Shown here: piece by piece, positions 41,127-50,868 of the stretch
How the letters are laid out: every line of letters starts with the position of its first letter
Numbering within the stretch: position 1 is the first letter of the stretch
NCBI GenBank assembly: GCA_023052935.1
Contig: CM041295.1
Span: 17,608,880 to 17,672,879 of the forward strand
Direction: 5' to 3'
From: Piezodorus guildinii
Taxonomy: Eukaryota > Arthropoda > Insecta > Hemiptera > Pentatomidae
Length of the DNA stretch: 64,000 bases
Notes under the pieces: generated by a model
What the model was told of the DNA's origin: nothing
The model's input: only the letters and a program-made list of their open reading frames with translations
The model's database searches: none
Program-made: the position numbers and the translations under genes

Positions 41127-42437
41127 ATGCGATATTATCATCAAGTAATGTCCTCCAAAGCTTCAACTAAAAGATCTAGATCTAGTGGTTCAATCACGTC
41201 TCCTACAAAACAAAGACCTCGCCGTGATACTAATAAAAGATTAAATCTACAAGCAACCCCTTCGGGTACTAATTCAGAATCTGAACCACAACCTGGCACA
41301 TCGTCACAAGGGATGACTGACGAATCGCCGTTTTTCACCCCGAATCCTTTTCAGATTTTGCATAATGAAAAAGAAAACATGGAATCTACTCCTATACCCA
41401 GTGAACCACGGCCTCCTCCCATATTTGTCAAAAATATTAGAAATTTCCAGTTGTTGTGTGCGCAATTGAACAAAATTACCGAATCTACCAGCTACTACTG
41501 TATGAGTAGAATCAATGATACCAAAATATCTCCTACTACTGCCGAGACATATAGAAAAATAGTGAAATATTTAACTGAAACCAAAGCAGATTTCCATACC
41601 TATCAGCTACGCCAAGAGAGAGCTTTAAGGGTTGTAATCAGAAACTTACACCCCTCGACACCAGTTGAAGCAATTAAAGAAGAACTAACGGAGATGGGCT
41701 ATAAAGTGCGGCAAGTCACTAATGTCCTAAAGGATAAAATTCCTCTACCTCTCTTTTTTGTGGATTTGGAACCAGCAGAAGGAGTTGAAAAAATCTATGA
41801 CCTCAATAGATTATACTATACCAGCGTAAGAGTTGAAAAACCTTACATAAAGAAGGAGATAGTTCAGTGCCATAACTGTCAAGCATATGGTCATACTAAA
41901 AGTTATTGTCATCACATACCTCGATGCGTGAAATGCGGTGAACAGCACAAGTCTGTGGAGTGTACAAAACCAAAATCAACACCAGCTGTATGTGCTCATT
42001 GCCTCAAGGACCACCCAGCCAACTATAAAGGATGCCAAATCTATAAGGAACTGAGGACCAGGTTTCAAAAACCTCAAGTACTGGATGAAACAGCAAGACA
42101 AGTAAGAAACAGAAGAGAACCCTCAAAACTTATTGATGCCAATGTATCATTTGCCCACCTACTTGGAGGTGGAAATCAAAGTACTGAAGCCGTGGCCCTG
42201 CCGGAACTACAGAATGTACCTCAATCCATTCCACATATACCTCTTCCACAAAATGTAACCAATCCTAAACATCCTAATCAACCACAAATCTCTCATATCC
42301 CTCCTCCTTCAAATGCCACAGACCTTACCAGTTTGATGACATCCTTTATCTCCGAAATTAAATCCCTTGTTATGCCTCTAATATCACTCCTTACGAATCT
42401 CGTATCAAATCTCATTCCTGCCTTAAAAAAACCATAA
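41127..42437 (+). CDS. Jockey ORF1 protein (copy B)
   Basis: 436 codons, intact and alignable to copy A ORF1 along its whole length. Differences concentrate in the N-terminal Ser/Arg-rich part and the C-terminal Pro/Gln linker. The three knuckles (CHNCQAYGH, RCVKCGEQH, VCAHCLKDH) and the hydrophobic end (MTSFISEIKSLVMPLISLL) are conserved, indicating purifying selection on the source copies. The same two possible starts (MRYYHQV or MSSK) exist. The TAA stop is directly followed by the ORF2 ATG. Confidence 0.93.
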   Translation: MRYYHQVMSSKASTKRSRSSGSITSPTKQRPRRDTNKRLNLQATPSGTNSESEPQPGTSSQGMTDESPFFTPNPFQILHNEKENMESTPIPSEPRPPPIFVKNIRNFQLLCAQLNKITESTSYYCMSRINDTKISPTTAETYRKIVKYLTETKADFHTYQLRQERALRVVIRNLHPSTPVEAIKEELTEMGYKVRQVTNVLKDKIPLPLFFVDLEPAEGVEKIYDLNRLYYTSVRVEKPYIKKEIVQCHNCQAYGHTKSYCHHIPRCVKCGEQHKSVECTKPKSTPAVCAHCLKDHPANYKGCQIYKELRTRFQKPQVLDETARQVRNRREPSKLIDANVSFAHLLGGGNQSTEAVALPELQNVPQSIPHIPLPQNVTNPKHPNQPQISHIPPPSNATDLTSLMTSFISEIKSLVMPLISLLTNLVSNLIPALKKP

Positions 42438-45116
42438 ATGACTACACCTAATTCCTTATCCATTCTCCTTTGGAATGCGAATGGTGTTAGAACTCACACT
42501 GACGAACTTACAGCCGTACTGCAAGACAAAAACATTGATGTTGCACTCATTACTGAAACTAGACTAACCACTAAACAGTACTTTAAAATACCAGGATACA
42601 CGACATACCGGACAGACCATCCAGACGGCAAAGCCCATGCCGGTACTGCTGTCATAGTCCGCCGATCCCTCTCCCATCACTTACACCCACTTCCCGCCCA
42701 CGATTACCTACAAGCAACTTCCATTGTTATCAAAACATTTTCCTTTCCGCTTATCATCGCATCAGCATACTGCCCTCCTAAACATCCCATTTCCTCTGCC
42801 CAATTTGAATCCTTTCTCAACTACTTGGGTAATCACTTCATTTTGGGTGCAGACTTAAATGCCAAGAATCAACAGTGGGGTTCTAGAACCACCAATTCTC
42901 GTGGACGGACATTGCAGTCTGCACTCAACTCCCGACGCTTTCATCTCCTACCTCCCGATTCTCCTACCTACTGGCCAACAGATCCTAACCGTAATCCTGA
43001 CATCCTCGACTTCTTCATCCACAGCGGATTAGGCTCTCTTAATTTTTCCATAGCTCGCCTTGATGAACTATCCTCTGATCATAGTCCATTGATTCTAAAT
43101 GTATCCATAACACCTATTCCTAAACCTATCCCACCGTCATTCATTAGAGGCCCTGTCAACTGGAACCTCTTCCGCGAAATCCTCACTAATGATATTGACC
43201 TCAGAGAGATTCTTAAAACCCCAAATGACCTTGACGACGCCGTATATTCCTTTACAACCGCTATTCAACAAGCTGCCTGGACTGCCTCCTCTCCCAAGTA
43301 CTCCCAAATAATTCCTTATAAAAGCCATTTACCACAACACCTGACAGACCTCATCAACAGCAAACGCCGAGCCAGAACATTATGGCAACGCACCCGCCAC
43401 CCAGAGGATCGCCGCTCCTATAACTTTTTTTGTATAAAATTAAAGCGGGAGTTGGCGATCTTCCGTTCCCAATCCTACAATACCTACCTCTCCTCTCTCT
43501 CGACTCGTGACAATTCCCTTTGGAATGTCACGAAGAGAATCCTAAAATCCCACACCATTTCCCATCCTCTCCGGCGCTGTGATAGTTCCTGGGCTGCTTC
43601 TGACAAGGATAAGGCCGAGGAATTCGCACAGCACCTTTCCAAAGTTTTTACTCCTCATCCAGAGCTTAATCCTACCCATACGGCGGCAGTTGAAGAGTTC
43701 CTTATATCACCAATACCACTTTCCTTACCACCTAAAGCAGTTATTCCCTCTGAGGTCAGATATCTTCTTAAAAAGCTTCCTCTCCGTAAATCCCCTGGAT
43801 ACGATCTCCTTACTCCTCAAATCTTAAGACAACTTCCACCTAAAGCCATTACATTCCTTACATATCTCTATAACTGTATCCTACGCACTACCTATTTTCC
43901 TCTCTTATGGAAACATTCAACTATCATCCTTTTCCTAAAACCAGGCAAACCTTCTAACAACACGTCATCTTACAGACCTATCAGCCTACTTCCGATCCTC
44001 TCAAAAATTTTCGAAAAGCTCCTACTAAAACGAATCCTAGCCAAATTTCAAAATTTTCCTTCACACCAGTTCGGATTTCGTCCTCAACATTCCACGGTTC
44101 AGCAAGGACTCCGAGTTGTGGACCACATTTCCTCTGCCCTTGAGTGCAAGGAGTATTGTTCGGGTGCCTTTCTGGACATATCTCAAGCTTTCGACCGGGT
44201 GTGGCACCCGGGATTGCTCTTTAAGCTCAAAACCCATTTACCCCAATCCTTATACCTAGTCCTCCGATCCTATCTATCAAACCGCTCCTTCCGAGTTCGC
44301 TGTGGCTCAGAATTTTCCAAACATTATATTGTTGAGGCTGGTGTTCCTCAAGGCAGCGTCTTGGGACCCGTCCTCTACATCCTCTACACCGCCGATATCC
44401 CTACCGATCCCGATACCTTTCTGGCAACATTTGCTGATGATACCGCCATTTTGTCATCCAATTCCGATCCTGAAATAGCATCGCTCAATTTACAAAATCA
44501 CCTTTCCCTTGTCGAAGACTGGTGTAACGCTTGGCGTATTAAGGTGAACGAAAACAAGTGCTCACACGTCACATTCACTCTTCGACGCAAATCCTGTCCA
44601 ACGGTTTATTTCAATTCCCTACCGCTTCCTTCCTCTGACACAGTCCGGTATCTTGGCTTTTTACTAGACAAAAGACTGACGTGGAACCCACACACAAGAC
44701 TTAAAAGAAAAGAACTTAACCGCAGATTCGGCCAGTTATACAGACTACTAAACAGAAAATCTCATCTTACAGTTGACAACAAATTACTAATATACAAGAC
44801 AGTACTGAAACCAATATGGACCTACGGACTTGAACTGTGGGGAGCAGCTAAACATTCTAACATCAAACGCATCCAATCCTTCCAATCCAAAGTTCTCCGA
44901 ACAATAGTTAATGCTCCTTATTACGTTACCAACTCTACCCTACACCACGACCTTAAAATTCCGTTTATTTTAGACCTGGTACCATCCAAATTTTCCAAAT
45001 TTCATCAGAACCTTAGTCATCATCCTAACCCTCTAGCACAATCCCTATCCAGCACCACCCATCCCTACAATCCTCCTCGAAGATTGAAACGGCAGTGGCC
45101 GCGAGACGTATTGTAA
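42438..45116 (+). CDS. Jockey ORF2: endonuclease-reverse transcriptase (copy B)
   Basis: 892 codons, intact. Endonuclease motifs LLWNANGV, ALITETRL, GADLNAKNQQWGS and SSDHSP are present. The RT has SYRPISLLPILSKIFEKLL, QFGFRPQHST, LDISQAFDRVWHPGL, VPQGSVLGP and the catalytic FADDTAIL. The C-terminal KPIWTYGLELWG and PPRRLKRQWPRD ends match copy A. Relative to copy A it is two residues shorter, near the LAKFQNFPSHQ segment. The start follows the ORF1 stop without a gap (TAAATG), as in copy A. Confidence 0.95.
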   Translation: MTTPNSLSILLWNANGVRTHTDELTAVLQDKNIDVALITETRLTTKQYFKIPGYTTYRTDHPDGKAHAGTAVIVRRSLSHHLHPLPAHDYLQATSIVIKTFSFPLIIASAYCPPKHPISSAQFESFLNYLGNHFILGADLNAKNQQWGSRTTNSRGRTLQSALNSRRFHLLPPDSPTYWPTDPNRNPDILDFFIHSGLGSLNFSIARLDELSSDHSPLILNVSITPIPKPIPPSFIRGPVNWNLFREILTNDIDLREILKTPNDLDDAVYSFTTAIQQAAWTASSPKYSQIIPYKSHLPQHLTDLINSKRRARTLWQRTRHPEDRRSYNFFCIKLKRELAIFRSQSYNTYLSSLSTRDNSLWNVTKRILKSHTISHPLRRCDSSWAASDKDKAEEFAQHLSKVFTPHPELNPTHTAAVEEFLISPIPLSLPPKAVIPSEVRYLLKKLPLRKSPGYDLLTPQILRQLPPKAITFLTYLYNCILRTTYFPLLWKHSTIILFLKPGKPSNNTSSYRPISLLPILSKIFEKLLLKRILAKFQNFPSHQFGFRPQHSTVQQGLRVVDHISSALECKEYCSGAFLDISQAFDRVWHPGLLFKLKTHLPQSLYLVLRSYLSNRSFRVRCGSEFSKHYIVEAGVPQGSVLGPVLYILYTADIPTDPDTFLATFADDTAILSSNSDPEIASLNLQNHLSLVEDWCNAWRIKVNENKCSHVTFTLRRKSCPTVYFNSLPLPSSDTVRYLGFLLDKRLTWNPHTRLKRKELNRRFGQLYRLLNRKSHLTVDNKLLIYKTVLKPIWTYGLELWGAAKHSNIKRIQSFQSKVLRTIVNAPYYVTNSTLHHDLKIPFILDLVPSKFSKFHQNLSHHPNPLAQSLSSTTHPYNPPRRLKRQWPRDVL

Positions 45117-45638
45117 ACGTTTAAATTGGAGTTCTGACACTGGTCAGATCCTCCACTCATGTAATGTATGTTTGTGGCTATTGCGACCTAGTTCGGCCTC
45201 CACTGATTCACACCAGTGACGCGGCTGAGAGCGAGGGTCTAGGATCTTTTGGATTCCGCTTTTTCCTCCACAAGTGGGGGGAAAAGCCCAGTCTGGGGTC
45301 CCTCTATAGCACTTGTATATTTTGTATATAGTTATGTTTGTTTGAATGATGTTTGTTTATTTGCAAACTTTTATTTATCTCAATTATAGGTTAATGTTTT
45401 GTTTTGTTTTGTTTTTATATTTATTATTATTTAATTCTATATATATCATTTATTTGTATTTATCTCAGTTATAGGTTGTTGTTTGTTTTCTTATTTTGTA
45501 TATATATTATATTTTATTTACTTGACTTTATCATTGTATATATTGTGTGAATGGGTTCATATATCACTATTACTAATGTTCATATAGAAACAAATTGTAA
45601 TATATCTCAATAAAATAAAAAAAAAAAAAAAAAAAAAA
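45117..45638 (+). other. Jockey copy B 3' UTR and poly(A)
   Basis: Longer than in copy A. It contains a GC-richer block (GTTCGGCCTCCACTG, ACGCGGCTGAGAGCG, CCTCCACAAGTGGGGGG) and then a T/A-rich part ending ATATCTCAATAAAAT. The GC-richer block is shared with the fragments at 3045-3600 and 61376-61802, and the distal end with 60180-60603. Confidence 0.85.
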
Positions 45639-45655
45639 AGAAATGAGCAGTGGTG

Positions 45656-45785
45656 AATGACCATTTTGCTTTGAATTATTTATTGCTAGTCATATTAGTT
45701 AATTACCTTTAAACAACTATATACACAGTTATACCCTAATATAGTTATTTGAAAATAATAAACCATTGTGTAATAATGTGCAGAA
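45656..45785 (+). repeat. Dispersed repeat shared with 7700-7800
   Basis: Direct counterpart with TGACCATTTTGCTTTGAATT and CAGTTATACCCTAATATAG. Unclassified. Confidence 0.6.
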
Positions 45786-46080
45786 TTTAAAAAAAAATAT
45801 ATTTATTGAAATTTACAACTACAACAATGAAATGCAAACATAAAGTAAATTATAGAAAAATATTAAATAATGAAATGATGTACTTGCAAAAATACTACCC
45901 ATTGGCAGCACCAAAAAGCATACTAAACGAGAAGGTTGCGGGGCCGTTTTCTTTAAAACGCTTCCGAGGATCATTAGGAATCGAAGAGGATGCACAGATA
46001 GAAAGAAACTAGTGGGTTAGAGTAGAAGTTGAGTTTTTTCATTGAAGGAATAATTGATTCCTGACAAATTAAGAACCATT
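45786..46080 (-). pseudogene. Jockey 3' fragment (same subfamily as 6342 and 47965)
   Basis: The 3' UTR part (ATATATTTATTGAAATTTAC, ACCCATTGGCAGCAC) is followed by a decayed ORF2 C-terminus whose nucleotide signature GGGGCCGTTTTCTTTAAAAC, TTAGGAATCGAAGAGGA is shared with 6600-6660 and 48108-48160. 5'-truncated near 46075. Confidence 0.75.
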
Positions 46081-47253
46081 TAGGATTATAGAATTTATAA
46101 CTTTTATATAAAAACAAATTACATTGAATTTCTATGGAAAAATATATTTTAGAATAATTAATACAAAAAATACGAACTATTATCTAGAATGATCACTAAA
46201 CATTTCGTCACTCACTATTATCTTATACAGCTTTTTGGGTTAAATATCCCCCCCCTCCCACCTCCCCCAATATCTTATGGTTGCCAAAGATATATTATAA
46301 ACATTACCATTGTTATTTACGAATTTTTACTTTCACTTACCTATATAGGAGATTTAAAAAATTCTAGTTTTCGCCGGAAATTCAAGTTTTATGATCCCCT
46401 TAGCCCATCGACCAAATCTCGCAAGTTGGAGTGTGTGTCAGTGATCTTTTTTTAATGAATTTCGCTTATTCTTTTAATTTTCTGTTATATTAAGAAATTT
46501 ACGCGGTAACACCATTTCTACCTAAAAAAGTTCAAAGAACAAAACCAAAAGAGGTATATTAAGATTTAATAAAACATAATGAAGGGGGGTGGAGTGATTT
46601 CTGTGAAGCATTTTGATAATGGGGGGGCAACACAAAACGTAAACATTTCGAGGAAAATTTTATGATCCTAATTAGAGGTGTTATTTTCGTTTTACTCCCA
46701 TTAATAAATACCTCATTAGCAAGAGGTGAACTGATTTATTTTTTATGATGTAGGTACTTGTTTAAAAAAGTTTCAATCAATAAAACAGTTGTCATAAAGA
46801 ATATAAATAAAAAATCCATATTTATATGGTTTTAAGTTTAAAAAGAAACATTATGTTGAGTGCGCCAGATTCTTTTTGTAACTTGTTACACGTATTTGAA
46901 GAAAAGCGGTTATGTTGTGGTTCCTTGTAATATGAGTTCATGAAACAGGGATTTACCGTACCATCCCTAAAGAGGGGTAATTAAACAGTTTTTTTTTTTG
47001 TGTGTGTGTTTTTTTTTTTGTGTGCAATGAAGTGATTAGGCCTTGATCACGCTCAGTCGCTAGGTTTTTTCCCCATTTTTTTGGGTACCCAATTAATTAT
47101 ATTCAATAGCATCCCATATTTTAAACCCTTCTTTTTAAACAGGTAAACCATCGCAATATATATATACTCATATATATTAATGTATATTGAAGTGAGAATG
47201 GTTAACTGTGTGAGTAAGTGAGAGAAGTTAATTCAGGGTGCAGTCAAAATAAC
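46081..47253. other. No gene seen
   Basis: AT-rich with C-runs near 46245 and T/GT runs at 46990-47021. A TGCGCCAGATTC word near 46861 is the isolated terminus of an R repeat (minus). No supported frame. Confidence 0.4.
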
Positions 47254-47263
47254 CAACAATAGA

Positions 47264-47441
47264 TAGACTAGTGCCGACGTTTCGTCCTAAATTATAGGCC
47301 ATCCTCAGGGCGTTTGAAGGAGAGCGTCAGAAGGATTGCTTATTCTGTTAACAGTGATTATTGCTCCATTGTTCTGACGCTCTCCTTCAAACGCCCTGAG
47401 GTAGGCCTATAATTTAGGTCGAAACATCGGCACCAGTCTAT
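47264..47441. repeat. Second inverted repeat with hammerhead-like/Penelope-like motif
   Basis: Arms of about 69 bp (47264-47332 and 47372-47441) are reverse complements with several mismatches, separated by 39 bp. Each carries the CCCTGAGG, GGCC(T)ATAATTTAGG and CGAAAC(G/A)TCGGCAC pattern, i.e. the same motif order as at 32373-32645 but in a diverged family. Confidence 0.8.
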
Positions 47442-47444
47442 TAC

Positions 47445-47953
47445 GTTTTTCTTCATTATATATACACATGAATTTTTATGAAGGGACTCTTGTGTACTAA
47501 GAACCGTGTAAAAGTATTGTGTTATTCCACATTAGCTACCTACTCAACTTTTATAACGCCCCTTGAGCCTTAGGAGTACGATCCATCATATCCCCATGCC
47601 ATCCACAATTACCACAGGTATCAATACGCCGGAGTAGCAGGGCCCAGGATGTATCCGTTTGGAAAGTCATCCACTAATTGCTTGAGGAAATCCTGCGAGG
47701 TCCGCCTCTGAGAAGGGATCATTTACAATTTTAAACAGTGGCCCAAGGTGAGATCACCGGCGGAAAGCGTGTCCAATCGGACGACATTATGTCTTAATTC
47801 TGATTGAGGTGTGATTCATACACTTTTGACTCACATCCTCTGGCAGAATGAGAGGTCACCTGTCGGGAAGAATTAATTAGGTGGTGTGTAACTTCGAAAA
47901 TATGTCACGTGTCGTCTATCAAAATGTCGAACTGCGTGACTGTCAAATCCTAT
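47445..47953. other. Higher-GC stretch, no gene assigned
   Basis: Balanced base composition between about 47560 and 47900, no repeats or frames recognised. Possible single-copy host DNA. Confidence 0.35.
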
Positions 47954-48967
47954 TATCTCATCTTTTTTTTAAATATTTATTTATTGAAATTTACAATTGT
48001 AATTTATATCACAAGTAAATATGCTAAAAGAAAAATCACATGAGACAGACTTGTAGAGGAGCAACCCAATGGAAGCACTCCAGTAACTATTTTAAACAAG
48101 AAGGTCTCGAGGCCATCATTTTTTTCAGACTCCTCGGAGGATTATCAGGAATCGAAGAGGAAACAAGAGTTGAAACTAGTAGGTTGGGGTGGGAAATGGA
48201 GTTTGTCATAGAAGGATTGATATCTGGATCGGGCCAAATCAGCAACATAAGGAATATTTAGGTCTTCATGGATGATTTTATTTGTGACAAAGTAAGGAGC
48301 GTTGAGGATTTTACGAAGGATTTTGGATTGTAAAGATTGGATACGGGAAGAATTCGATGGTTTAGTAGAGCTCCAAAGTTCAACTCCGTAAGTCTATATA
48401 GGCCTTATGATGGTCATGTAGATTAGCCTTTTGTAGGTAAGTGGAAGGTTTGAGCGTCTGTCTAGTAAGTGTTGAAGCTTACTTGTCGTTTCAGTCATGT
48501 ATGCGGATTCTATGTGAGACGTTTGTCAATGAGTCCTAGGTAGCGGATCTGTTCAACAGGGACAAGTGGAATATTATGAAAGGATACTGTGGGACAGGAT
48601 GCCATTGGCTTAAGAAGAAGAGTAAAGGTTATTTGGTGGGATTTGTTGGAATTTATTTTAATTCTCCAATTCTGACACCATATCTCAAGGTCTCTGATGT
48701 GGGATTGAAGGGTTTGAGAGACAGCAGTTGGATCTTGATTGACTGATAACACACAAGTGTCATCAGCATAAGTGGAAAGGAAAGTGTTAGGATTGGTTGG
48801 GATATCAGCTGTATATACTGTGCAGAGAATGGGTCCTAGGATACTGCCTTGAGGAACACCAGCGGACTGAGTAAAAAGAGATGAATAGGACCCACTGTGA
48901 TTTATTTTGAAGGATCTGTCAGTGAGGTAGGACTGGATGATTAGGAAGTATGTTGGTATCTCATCTT
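47954..48967 (-). pseudogene. Jockey 3' fragment with 11-bp target duplication
   Basis: Insertion 47965-48956 flanked by TATCTCATCTT (47954-47964 and 48957-48967). The minus strand holds broken ORF2 pieces. SVNQDPTAVSQTLQSHIRDL and the RYLGLIDKRLT region (48510-48752) correspond to the part after the FADD box, which itself is near 48760. The left T-run is the poly(A). Same subfamily as 6342-7517, which also has a Leu-rich QTLQSHIRDFE segment at the same place. Confidence 0.9.
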
Positions 48968-49077
48968 AGAAAGAAAAAGCTTCAAAATTTCACATATCAT
49001 CCTATTTTAATAATAGTTTCATGTGTATTGATTTTGAATGTGAACGTTGAGATATCTTGTTGAAGAAAAATGAATAA

Positions 49078-49376
49078 AGTCACGCCACCATGAGGCCATA
49101 GTGCACCTGCAGATCACACCATATTCCTTGAATCTTATTCAGCAGTCCTATTAACCTTTATATACCCTGTCCCTTCTCCCAGGGATCACTCACTCACTCT
49201 CTCTCTTCAAGTCCTCGCAGTAATTACGGTACGTAATCTATGTCAGATCTAGTATAGCCATATTGTTATTATCAAGATTGTCATTATTGTCTTTTAAAGT
49301 GTTATTATCGATGTTTTGTAACTTTTGAATAAATAAAATATTTTTTTTTTTCAATAACGAGCACGAACACCAAAAT
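49078..49376 (+). repeat. 5' LTR of errantivirus-like element
   Basis: Contains a TATA-like TTTATATACC (49158-49166), a CT-rich initiator-like stretch (CACTCACTCACTCTCTCTC, about 49187-49205) and AATAAATAAAAT (about 49329-49340) as likely polyadenylation signal. In the 3' LTR the TATA-like word is extended (CTATATATACC). Confidence 0.93.
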
Positions 49377-49394
49377 TGGCGCCCAAACAGGGAC
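49377..49394 (+). promoter_or_regulatory. Primer binding site, tRNA-Lys type
   Basis: TGGCGCCCAAACAGGGAC directly after the LTR. It differs by one base from the tRNA-Lys3 binding site of HIV-1 and is complementary to a tRNA-Lys 3' end. Drosophila gypsy also uses tRNA-Lys. Confidence 0.85.
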
Positions 49395-49737
49395 TGCATA
49401 TTTTTATCGCAGTTTTAAGAACCGAGTTTCCGCAGATCCGAACTTTTTCCGCAAATCCAGAATTAGGACTACCGCCTAGGATTCCTCACCTGTGAAGACT
49501 CAAGATTTTGGCTTACCTACCGAGGACTACCAACTTCGAGATCTTCAGATTCTGGACGAGTTCACTCACCCCGAGCATCTCGCAACGCAGGCAAAGTCTC
49601 TTATCTGCACTCAACCTTGGCCGGACTTCACTGTCGTCAGGTATCCAGCTCAAGGACAGATCTTCACACCCCGTCGAAGATTATTTTGACAGCGTACTCA
49701 ATTTTTGTAAGTTAATTTCCTTTACTATTGTAATTTT
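49395..49737 (+). promoter_or_regulatory. ATG-free leader with splice-donor-like GTAAGT
   Basis: No ATG occurs between the PBS and the gag ATG at 49738, so gag is the first start on the genomic RNA. TTTTGTAAGTTAATTT at 49703-49718 contains a consensus donor (GTAAGT, 49707-49712), a reasonable donor for the spliced env mRNA used by errantiviruses. This is inferred; no transcript evidence is available. Confidence 0.5.
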
Positions 49738-50868
49738 ATGTCTGATGATTATTTAAATTCTTTAATCCTGCGAGTAAATAATTTAACATTAACTACAAAT
49801 ATGGCAAGCTTTCAAATTAAATCGGCAGACTACGATCATATCCCTAATTTTAATGGAAATCCACACAATCTGTTAAAATTCGTGACAGTTTGTAGACAAG
49901 TTTACCAAATCGTGTGTAAACCGGACAACTCGTTTAAGGAACTAAACGAACAAAGATTATTAAGTAAACTTTTAGCAAAACTTACGGATGAAGCTGATTA
50001 TATAAATACAACGTGCGAATTTAGTCGTGTTGAAGAATTACTAAATTATCTCGAAAGAACCTTCAGAGACAGCCGCTCAATTGAACAATTATCGCATGAA
50101 TTATTTAATAACAAAATACATCATAAGGAACACCCTCTTGATTTCCTTCAAAGAATTGATAAGATCCGCACTTTAATAATTTCTAAACATCGGATAGAAA
50201 ACACACCAAATAGAGAAACAATTATTAGCGCATTAGAGAAAAGTATTCTTTATTTTTTTTACACTAACATGCCCCTTCACATAAGAACATATCTTATGAC
50301 TAAAGCAGAAAAGTTAAGAACATTAGATGATTTGAGAAATTTAATTCAGAATGAGAACCATCTACTCTTCGATGACCTCATAAATTCGGGAAATATGAGA
50401 AGACCCGGAGAACATGATTACAAAAGAGGCTTCGACCATAAGAAAAAGTTCGATAAAAAACATCACAAACGATTTAATAATTGGCAAAATCCCAATAACC
50501 CGTATAACCCACATAATCAAAGACAAGAGCATCAATATCGACAACAAGAACCTCCACAAGACTACCGGCAGAATAATAATAATAATAATTATTACCAACA
50601 ATGGCCCCGTCAAGAACAACAAAGGTATTTCAACGGTTCAGGTCGATACCGGAATCAAAATTATAATAATAATAAGAAAGATGAAAATCCAACTGTATCC
50701 ATGAGAACAGTTAGCGCATTCGGGAATAAACCGAAACAGCCTAATTTCCAAATTCAGCAAGAAGACCCGAAAGACCAAGAAATCAGAGAATTAAGAGAGA
50801 AATTAGAAAAATTAGATCCAAATAATTCTTTTTTAGAGAAAGGCCCGCCAGACAATCAAAACACATAA
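49738..50868 (+). CDS. gag: Errantivirus-like Gag
   Basis: 376 codons from the first ATG of the genomic RNA; a second in-frame ATG (MASF) is 22 codons on. The structural protein packages the RNA. Residues about 25-220 are a helical capsid-like region (FNGNPHNLLKFVTVCRQVY, FLQRIDKIRTLI). Residues about 225-320 are basic and Asn/Gln-rich and probably bind nucleic acid; no CCHC knuckle is present, as in many errantiviral Gags. The last codons overlap the upstream open part of pol in the -1 frame. The heptamer TTTTTTA at 50829-50835 lies in the Gag frame as TCT TTT TTA, a canonical -1 slip site. Confidence 0.85.
   Translation: MSDDYLNSLILRVNNLTLTTNMASFQIKSADYDHIPNFNGNPHNLLKFVTVCRQVYQIVCKPDNSFKELNEQRLLSKLLAKLTDEADYINTTCEFSRVEELLNYLERTFRDSRSIEQLSHELFNNKIHHKEHPLDFLQRIDKIRTLIISKHRIENTPNRETIISALEKSILYFFYTNMPLHIRTYLMTKAEKLRTLDDLRNLIQNENHLLFDDLINSGNMRRPGEHDYKRGFDHKKKFDKKHHKRFNNWQNPNNPYNPHNQRQEHQYRQQEPPQDYRQNNNNNNYYQQWPRQEQQRYFNGSGRYRNQNYNNNKKDENPTVSMRTVSAFGNKPKQPNFQIQQEDPKDQEIRELREKLEKLDPNNSFLEKGPPDNQNT
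50829..50835 (+). promoter_or_regulatory. Candidate -1 programmed frameshift site (UUUUUUA)
   Basis: In the Gag frame the codons are TCT-TTT-TTA, so the heptamer fits X XXY YYZ exactly and is the same heptamer HIV-1 uses. A -1 slip enters the pol frame at 50835 (AGA GAA AGG). The pol frame is open from 50826, just after a TAA at 50823-50825. No strong downstream hairpin is obvious by eye. Confidence 0.7.

Larger units (their letters stand above)
40803..45651 (+). mobile_element. Full-length Jockey-type LINE, copy B, with 13-bp target duplication
   Basis: Element 40816-45638 is flanked by AGAAATGAGCAGT at 40803-40815 and 45639-45651. 5' UTR 311 bp, ORF1, ORF2, a ~500-bp 3' UTR and a poly(A) of about 20. 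Both frames are open. It begins TGGTTCTGCGCATGCGCATG. Copy A is its closest relative in the window, but the long 3' UTRs differ. Confidence 0.95.

Noticed and set aside
49492..49756. Two short plus frames upstream of gag
   Set aside because: They start with non-ATG codons within the ATG-free leader of the errantivirus-like element and show no protein features.
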